Of a stretch of 9,737 bases of DNA, positions 6,145 through 9,737 are shown one piece after another. Numbering within the stretch: position 1 is the stretch's first letter; each line of letters starts with the position of its first letter. The notes beneath the pieces were generated by a model, which worked only from the letters and a program-made list of their open reading frames with translations, made no database searches and was not told the origin of the DNA. Source of the stretch: an uncultured Synergistaceae bacterium (lineage in GTDB: Bacteria; Synergistota; Synergistia; Synergistales; Aminobacteriaceae); contig CALMZW010000268.1 of the NCBI GenBank assembly GCA_937870605.1, forward strand, positions 1-9,737, in the 5' to 3' direction. The translations under genes and the position numbers were made by a program.

Positions 6145-7611
6145 TTATTCGAGGGCGCGTTGCAGTTCCGAAGCCACGGAAGACGGATCGGCCTGTCCGC
6201 GGACCTCCTTCATGACGAGTCCCTGGAGAAATTTTCGTTTCTTTCCGTTCGCATCGTTCCCGTCCCGAATGGTCTTCACGACATCGCCGTTTTCTTCGAC
6301 AATTTTACGGATGACCGTAGCGAGAAGGTCGCCGGTCGCCCCTCCAAGGCTGACGCCGCACGCGGCCAGCGCCGATTCGACGGATGTCCGGCGTTCCGCC
6401 ATCTTCGCGAACACGGACCGCGCCGCCGTCGTCGAAAGCGATCCTCCGTCAATGTGCGAGAGAAGCATCGCGAGGCTCTCCGGAGCGACCGGGAAGTCTT
6501 TGACGGAGCGTCCGGTTTCGTTGAGAGTGCGGAGCACTTCGGTCCGCACCCAGTTTGCGGCGCGAACGGGAGAGGCTCCGTTCCGAACGACCGCATCGAA
6601 ATAGTCGGCGATATCCCTGTGCTCGCAGAGCACTGCGATATCGTCCGCCGAAAGCGTGTATGCGTTCGAGAGTCGTTCTTCCTTCTCCCAGGGAAGCTCC
6701 GGCAATGCGGCCGCGCATCGGGACGTCATTTCCGCAGAAACGACGAGCGGGGGCAGATCCGGGTCGGGGAAGTAGCGGTAGTCGTGCGCCTCCTCCTTGC
6801 CCCGCATCCCGATCGTGATCCCCTCGCCGTCGTTCCAGTGTCGCGTTTCCTGAACGACCGTCCCTCCGGACGCAAGGAGATCCGACTGACGCCTGAACTC
6901 ATATTCGAGCGCTCTTTCAAGCGCGCGAAGGCTGTTCAGATTCTTGATCTCGGCCCTGTTTCCCCATCGTCCGTCCGAAACCTTGACGGAAATATTCGCG
7001 TCCACCCGGAGGGATCCCTTTTCCATGTCGCCGTCGGAGACGCCGAGATATCGAACGAGCTGTCTGAGACGGGCGACGTAGAGACGCGCCTCTTCGGGGG
7101 ACGAGAGGTCCGGTTCGGAGACGACCTCGGCGAGGGGCACGCCTCCCCGGTTGTAATCGACGAAGGACTCCATCGCTCCCGCAAGGCGGCCGTCGGAAGC
7201 GGAGTGAACCAGCTTTCCGGCGTCTTCCTCGAGATGCAGACGCGTTATCCGGATCGTCTTTTTCCGTCCCGACGCGTCCCCTATGTCGAGTAGGCCGTGC
7301 TCCGCCACCGGGAGATCGTACTGCGAAATCTGATACGCCTTCGGAAGATCCGGGTAGAAGTAGTTCTTTCTGTGAAAGCGCGTCGTCTCCCTGATGGCGC
7401 ACCGGAGCGCGAGAGCAGTTCGGACAGCCATCTCCACGACGGAGGCGTTGAGAACGGGCAGCGCGCCGGGGAGGCCGAGACAGACCGGGCAGACGTTCGT
7501 GTTCGGGACGGCGCCGATATAGTCCGTCGAACAGGAACAGAAGATCTTGCTCTTCGTGCCGAGCTGTACGTGGATTTCGAGACCGATTACCGGCGTGAAC
7601 GAAAGCGTCAT
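6145..7611 (-). CDS. gatB: Aspartyl/glutamyl-tRNA amidotransferase subunit B
   Basis: GatB binds the mischarged tRNA and phosphorylates Glu-tRNA(Gln) and/or Asp-tRNA(Asn), then amidates it with ammonia channelled from GatA. Its 488 residues match the usual length. The N-terminus has the hallmark VIGLEIHVQL (8-17), then C25, C27, C41 and C44 (FCSC and CPVC), the tetrad that can bind zinc in some GatB proteins. The blocks FHRKNYFYPDLPKAYQISQ (79-97) and DYNRGGVPLAEVVSEPDL (152-169) are characteristic of the kinase-like core. The C-terminal third is the helical/YqeY-like tRNA-binding tail. The ATG overlaps the gatA stop as ATGA, and AGGAGGT (7627-7621) lies 9 nt upstream, so translation is probably coupled. 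It is the last gene of the ligA-gatCAB run. Confidence 0.97.
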   Translation of the reverse strand: MTLSFTPVIGLEIHVQLGTKSKIFCSCSTDYIGAVPNTNVCPVCLGLPGALPVLNASVVEMAVRTALALRCAIRETTRFHRKNYFYPDLPKAYQISQYDLPVAEHGLLDIGDASGRKKTIRITRLHLEEDAGKLVHSASDGRLAGAMESFVDYNRGGVPLAEVVSEPDLSSPEEARLYVARLRQLVRYLGVSDGDMEKGSLRVDANISVKVSDGRWGNRAEIKNLNSLRALERALEYEFRRQSDLLASGGTVVQETRHWNDGEGITIGMRGKEEAHDYRYFPDPDLPPLVVSAEMTSRCAAALPELPWEKEERLSNAYTLSADDIAVLCEHRDIADYFDAVVRNGASPVRAANWVRTEVLRTLNETGRSVKDFPVAPESLAMLLSHIDGGSLSTTAARSVFAKMAERRTSVESALAACGVSLGGATGDLLATVIRKIVEENGDVVKTIRDGNDANGKKRKFLQGLVMKEVRGQADPSSVASELQRALE

Positions 7612-9086
7612 GCTCCCTTCACCTCCTCAACCGGCGCGCAGCGACACGGGCCGAACGTCCGTTCCAGGGTCGACGCCAGGCGCAGCAGCGTCGCGTCGCC
7701 CCATTTGGGACCGATGAACTGCATGCCGATCGGCAGGCCTTCCCGCGAAAACCCGGCGTTGAGGGACAGTCCCGGGAGCCCCGCAAGGTTGACGGGCAAT
7801 GTGAAGATATCGGCCATGTACATCCGGATCGGGTCGTCGGAGAACTCGCCCTTTTTGAAGGCCGGAGTCGGCGCGGTGGGCAGCAGAATCGCGTCCAGCC
7901 CCTCGAACGCCTTTGCGAACTCCATCGTGATGCGCCGCCGGACCTTCTGGGCGACAAGATAGTAGGCGTCGTAGTACCCGGAGCTGAGGACATACGTCCC
8001 CGTGAGGATCCTGCGTTTCACCTCGTCGCCGAATCCGGCCCCCCGGGTTTCCACGTACCGGTCGAGCAGGGAATCCTCGCCGAGCGACATTCCGTAGCGG
8101 ACCCCGTCGAAACGGGCCAGGTTCGAACTTGCTTCCGCGGGGGCCAGAATGTAGTAGCACGGAACTCCGTACTCCAGAACGGTCGGGAGCGACACTTCCC
8201 GGATCTCCGCTCCGAGCTGTTCGCATTTCTTCGCCGTCGCGTCGAAGACGGACCGGACGTCCGCGTCAACGGGAGCTTTCGCAAGCTCCGCAACGAGTCC
8301 GATCCGCATCCCCCGCATGTCGTCGGACTGCGCCTGCGACATGTACTCGGGACGCGCCCTTCGACTGCTGGTCATGTCCTTCGCGTCTTCGACGCCGATG
8401 ACGGAGAGTGCGAGCGCAAGGTCGGACGCATACCGCGTAAAGACGCCGATCTGGTCCAGCGACGAAGCGAAGGCCACGAGGCCGTATCTGCTGACGTGTC
8501 CGTAGGTGGGTTTGAGGCCGTAAAGGCCGCAGAAGGACGCCGGCTGGCGTATGGAGCCGCCCGTATCGCTCCCGAGGGCGAGGGGAACGTACCCCGCCGA
8601 AACGGACGCGGCGCTGCCTCCGGAACTGCCGCCCGGAACGCGGTCCGTGTCCCAGGGATTCGCCGTCGGACCGAAGGCGGAGAATTCCGTCGAGCTTCCC
8701 ATCGCGAATTCGTCCATATTGGCTTTTCCGACGATGACGCTTCCGGCCTCTTCGAGAAGACGAACGACCGTGGCGTCGTACGGAGGCTTCCAGCTTCCGA
8801 GGATTTTGCTTCCGCACGTCGTAGGGGCGCCGCGCGTCGTCATGTTGTCCTTAAGGACGACGGGAACGCCGCACAGCGGCCCGGGATCGCGCCCTTCCTG
8901 CACCGCGTCGTCGACGGCCCGTGCCGTGCATCTGCCCCGTTCTTCCGTCACCGAGAGGAGCGCATGAATCTTCGGTTCGAACGCGCGAATCCGGTCAAGG
9001 GAGGCGTCGAACACCTCTTCGGCCGAAAAACGCTTCGTCCGGACGCCGTGCGATATGTCGCAGGCGCTCATATCCCGCGCGTGCAT
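7608..9086 (-). CDS. gatA: Aspartyl/glutamyl-tRNA amidotransferase subunit A
   Basis: GatA is the glutaminase of the GatCAB complex: it releases ammonia from glutamine for use by GatB. The 492-residue protein is full length for the family. The amidase-signature catalytic triad is intact: Lys79 in GVPVVLKDN, the cis-Ser154 in PGGSSGGSAA and the nucleophile Ser178 in GSDTGGSIRQP, the same numbering as in the Staphylococcus aureus enzyme. The first ATG (9086) is preferred over the one five codons later because GGAGG at 9100-9096 is correctly spaced from it. The start lies 1 nt after the gatC stop and the end overlaps the gatB start by 4 bp, so the three subunits are likely made in step. Confidence 0.97.
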   Translation of the reverse strand: MHARDMSACDISHGVRTKRFSAEEVFDASLDRIRAFEPKIHALLSVTEERGRCTARAVDDAVQEGRDPGPLCGVPVVLKDNMTTRGAPTTCGSKILGSWKPPYDATVVRLLEEAGSVIVGKANMDEFAMGSSTEFSAFGPTANPWDTDRVPGGSSGGSAASVSAGYVPLALGSDTGGSIRQPASFCGLYGLKPTYGHVSRYGLVAFASSLDQIGVFTRYASDLALALSVIGVEDAKDMTSSRRARPEYMSQAQSDDMRGMRIGLVAELAKAPVDADVRSVFDATAKKCEQLGAEIREVSLPTVLEYGVPCYYILAPAEASSNLARFDGVRYGMSLGEDSLLDRYVETRGAGFGDEVKRRILTGTYVLSSGYYDAYYLVAQKVRRRITMEFAKAFEGLDAILLPTAPTPAFKKGEFSDDPIRMYMADIFTLPVNLAGLPGLSLNAGFSREGLPIGMQFIGPKWGDATLLRLASTLERTFGPCRCAPVEEVKGA

Positions 9087-9087
9087 G

Positions 9088-9381
9088 TCAGTCTTCCTCC
9101 AGGATTCGCGGGACGCGGAAGAAATCGCCCTTTCGCTCGGGCGCTTCCCGGAGCGCCTCGTCCCGGATTCCTGCGTCCACAGCCTCGTCGGCGCGCCAAG
9201 GCGTCAGCTCCCATGCCGCAGCATCGAACGGATCGATCTCCGAAAGATCCAGCTCGTTCAAACGGTGAAAATGCGCAAGAATCCCGTCGAAATGCCGCAT
9301 CAGCGACGGAAGCTCCGCGTCTTTCACCTCAAGACGCGCAAGCTGCGCCACATGCCGCACGTCGCGTTCGGTAACCGCCAT
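9088..9381 (-). CDS. gatC: Aspartyl/glutamyl-tRNA amidotransferase subunit C
   Basis: A small (97-residue) structural subunit that wraps around the GatA-GatB interface and stabilises it. The N-terminal helix VRHVAQLARLEVKDAEL (8-24) and the C-terminal block RKGDFFRVPRILE (83-95) are both classic GatC features. The ATG is preceded by AGGAGG 7 nt upstream, and that ribosome binding site overlaps the TGA stop of ligA. This ties gatC expression to the ligase transcript. Confidence 0.95.
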   Translation of the reverse strand: MAVTERDVRHVAQLARLEVKDAELPSLMRHFDGILAHFHRLNELDLSEIDPFDAAAWELTPWRADEAVDAGIRDEALREAPERKGDFFRVPRILEED

Positions 9382-9388
9382 ATCCTTC

Positions 9389-9394
9389 CCTCCT
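9389..9394 (-). promoter_or_regulatory. gatC ribosome binding site overlapping the ligA stop codon
   Basis: On the - strand TGAGGAGGG contains both the ligA stop TGA (9396-9394) and the AGGAGG used by gatC, with 7 nt to the ATG. This overlap points to a shared mRNA and possible re-initiation by ribosomes leaving ligA. Confidence 0.7.
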
Positions 9395-9737
9395 CAGCCC
9401 GAAAAGGGCCCTACCATTTCCCGGAACGCTTCTTCATCGATAACCGGAACGCCGAGTTCCGCGGCTTTTCGTATCTTGCTCCCGGGATTCGCCCCGGCGA
9501 CCACAAACGACGTCTTCGCGCTGACACTCGAGGTCGCGTTGCCTCCGAGCGTGGCCACAAGCGATTCCGCCTGTTCCCTCGTCATCGAAGCCAGCTCTCC
9601 GGTGAAAACGAAACGCTTTCCCGCAAGGGGGGCCTCGCGAATCGCGCCGGCCGACCCCGAAGCATCATCCGCCGTTCCCTCAACGGCCATCGTCACGCCT
9701 GCCGCGGAAAGCCGCGCCAGAACGTCGCGGGAATTTC
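9394..9737 (-). CDS. ligA: NAD-dependent DNA ligase, C-terminal BRCT part (5' truncated)
   Basis: This is the last 113 codons of DNA ligase LigA, which seals nicks with NAD+ during replication and repair. The frame stays open to the window edge, so the adenylation, OB and zinc-finger/HhH parts lie outside. The visible start (RDVLARLSAAGV) matches the end of the HhH region of LigA. The BRCT domain follows: LAGKRFVFTGELASMTREQAE, then LGGNATSSVSAKTSFVVAG, GSKIRKAAELGVPVIDEEAF. A Gly/Ala/Ser-rich linker separates the two. A GTG at 9696 within this stretch could be taken for a start, but the in-frame LigA sequence upstream argues against it. It is followed 12 nt later by gatC. Confidence 0.92.
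   Translation of the reverse strand, partial: NSRDVLARLSAAGVTMAVEGTADDASGSAGAIREAPLAGKRFVFTGELASMTREQAESLVATLGGNATSSVSAKTSFVVAGANPGSKIRKAAELGVPVIDEEAFREMVGPFSG

Noticed and set aside
6076..7293. 405-codon open frame on the + strand opposite gatB
   Set aside because: No domain or plausible ribosome binding site; composition is that of an antisense shadow of gatB.
8496..9374. 292-codon + strand open frame opposite gatA and gatC
   Set aside because: It spans the junction of two clearly real - strand genes and has low-complexity Arg/Ala-rich sequence with no family features.
9394..9696. Separate 100-residue BRCT protein starting at the GTG at 9696
   Set aside because: The same frame continues upstream to the window edge with sequence matching the LigA HhH end (RDVLARLSAAGV), so this is the tail of LigA.
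1..9737. CRISPR arrays, transposases, tRNA/rRNA genes, phage or defence genes
   Set aside because: No direct repeat series, transposase motif, cloverleaf or rRNA-like stretch was seen. The window is filled with housekeeping and redox genes of uniform GC-rich codon use.

Overview
This 9.7 kb, GC-rich, densely packed bacterial window holds seven protein genes, two of them cut by the window edges, and no mobile element, CRISPR array, tRNA or rRNA that I can see. The organism looks like an anaerobe. It carries cysteine-rich NAD(P)H/Fe-S oxidoreductases of the GltD and NuoG type, makes amidated tRNAs through GatCAB, and has a second-type EF-G. Synergistota or a deep Firmicutes-like lineage would fit, but this is a low-confidence guess from gene content, not from any marker search.

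Left part, + strand (1-3771): the first gene, truncated at its 5' end, encodes a fused redox protein. It runs from a GltD-type flavin/NAD(P) domain through a four-cysteine linker and a two-cluster ferredoxin domain to a shortened NuoG/formate-dehydrogenase-like domain. It ends in a clear intrinsic terminator. A new transcription unit follows, with a TATAAT box and a very strong ribosome binding site, for a stand-alone GltD/PreT-like oxidoreductase with an N-terminal Fe-S domain. The two proteins share the same NAD(P)H-flavin fold and probably both handle NAD(P)H/ferredoxin electrons, but their partners are not visible here.

Centre (3772-6144): a 16-bp perfect inverted repeat separates the convergent + and - strand genes and probably terminates both. 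On the - strand lies an elongation factor G paralogue of the divergent EF-G2/FusA2-like group, with altered switch residues. It has its own well-formed promoter and a leader of about 170 nt. That 217-bp gap is the longest non-coding stretch in the window.

Right part, - strand (6145-9737): the C-terminal BRCT end of NAD-dependent DNA ligase (ligA) is followed by gatC, gatA and gatB. Spacings are 12 nt, 1 nt and a 4-bp ATGA overlap, which indicates one transcript with translational coupling. The three Gat subunits form the amidotransferase that converts Glu-tRNA(Gln) and/or Asp-tRNA(Asn) to the correctly amidated forms.

I see no convincing evidence of a new defence or mobile system. The observations most worth a second look are the fused oxidoreductase with extra CxxC motifs, the altered GTPase motifs of the EF-G paralogue, and that gene's leader.
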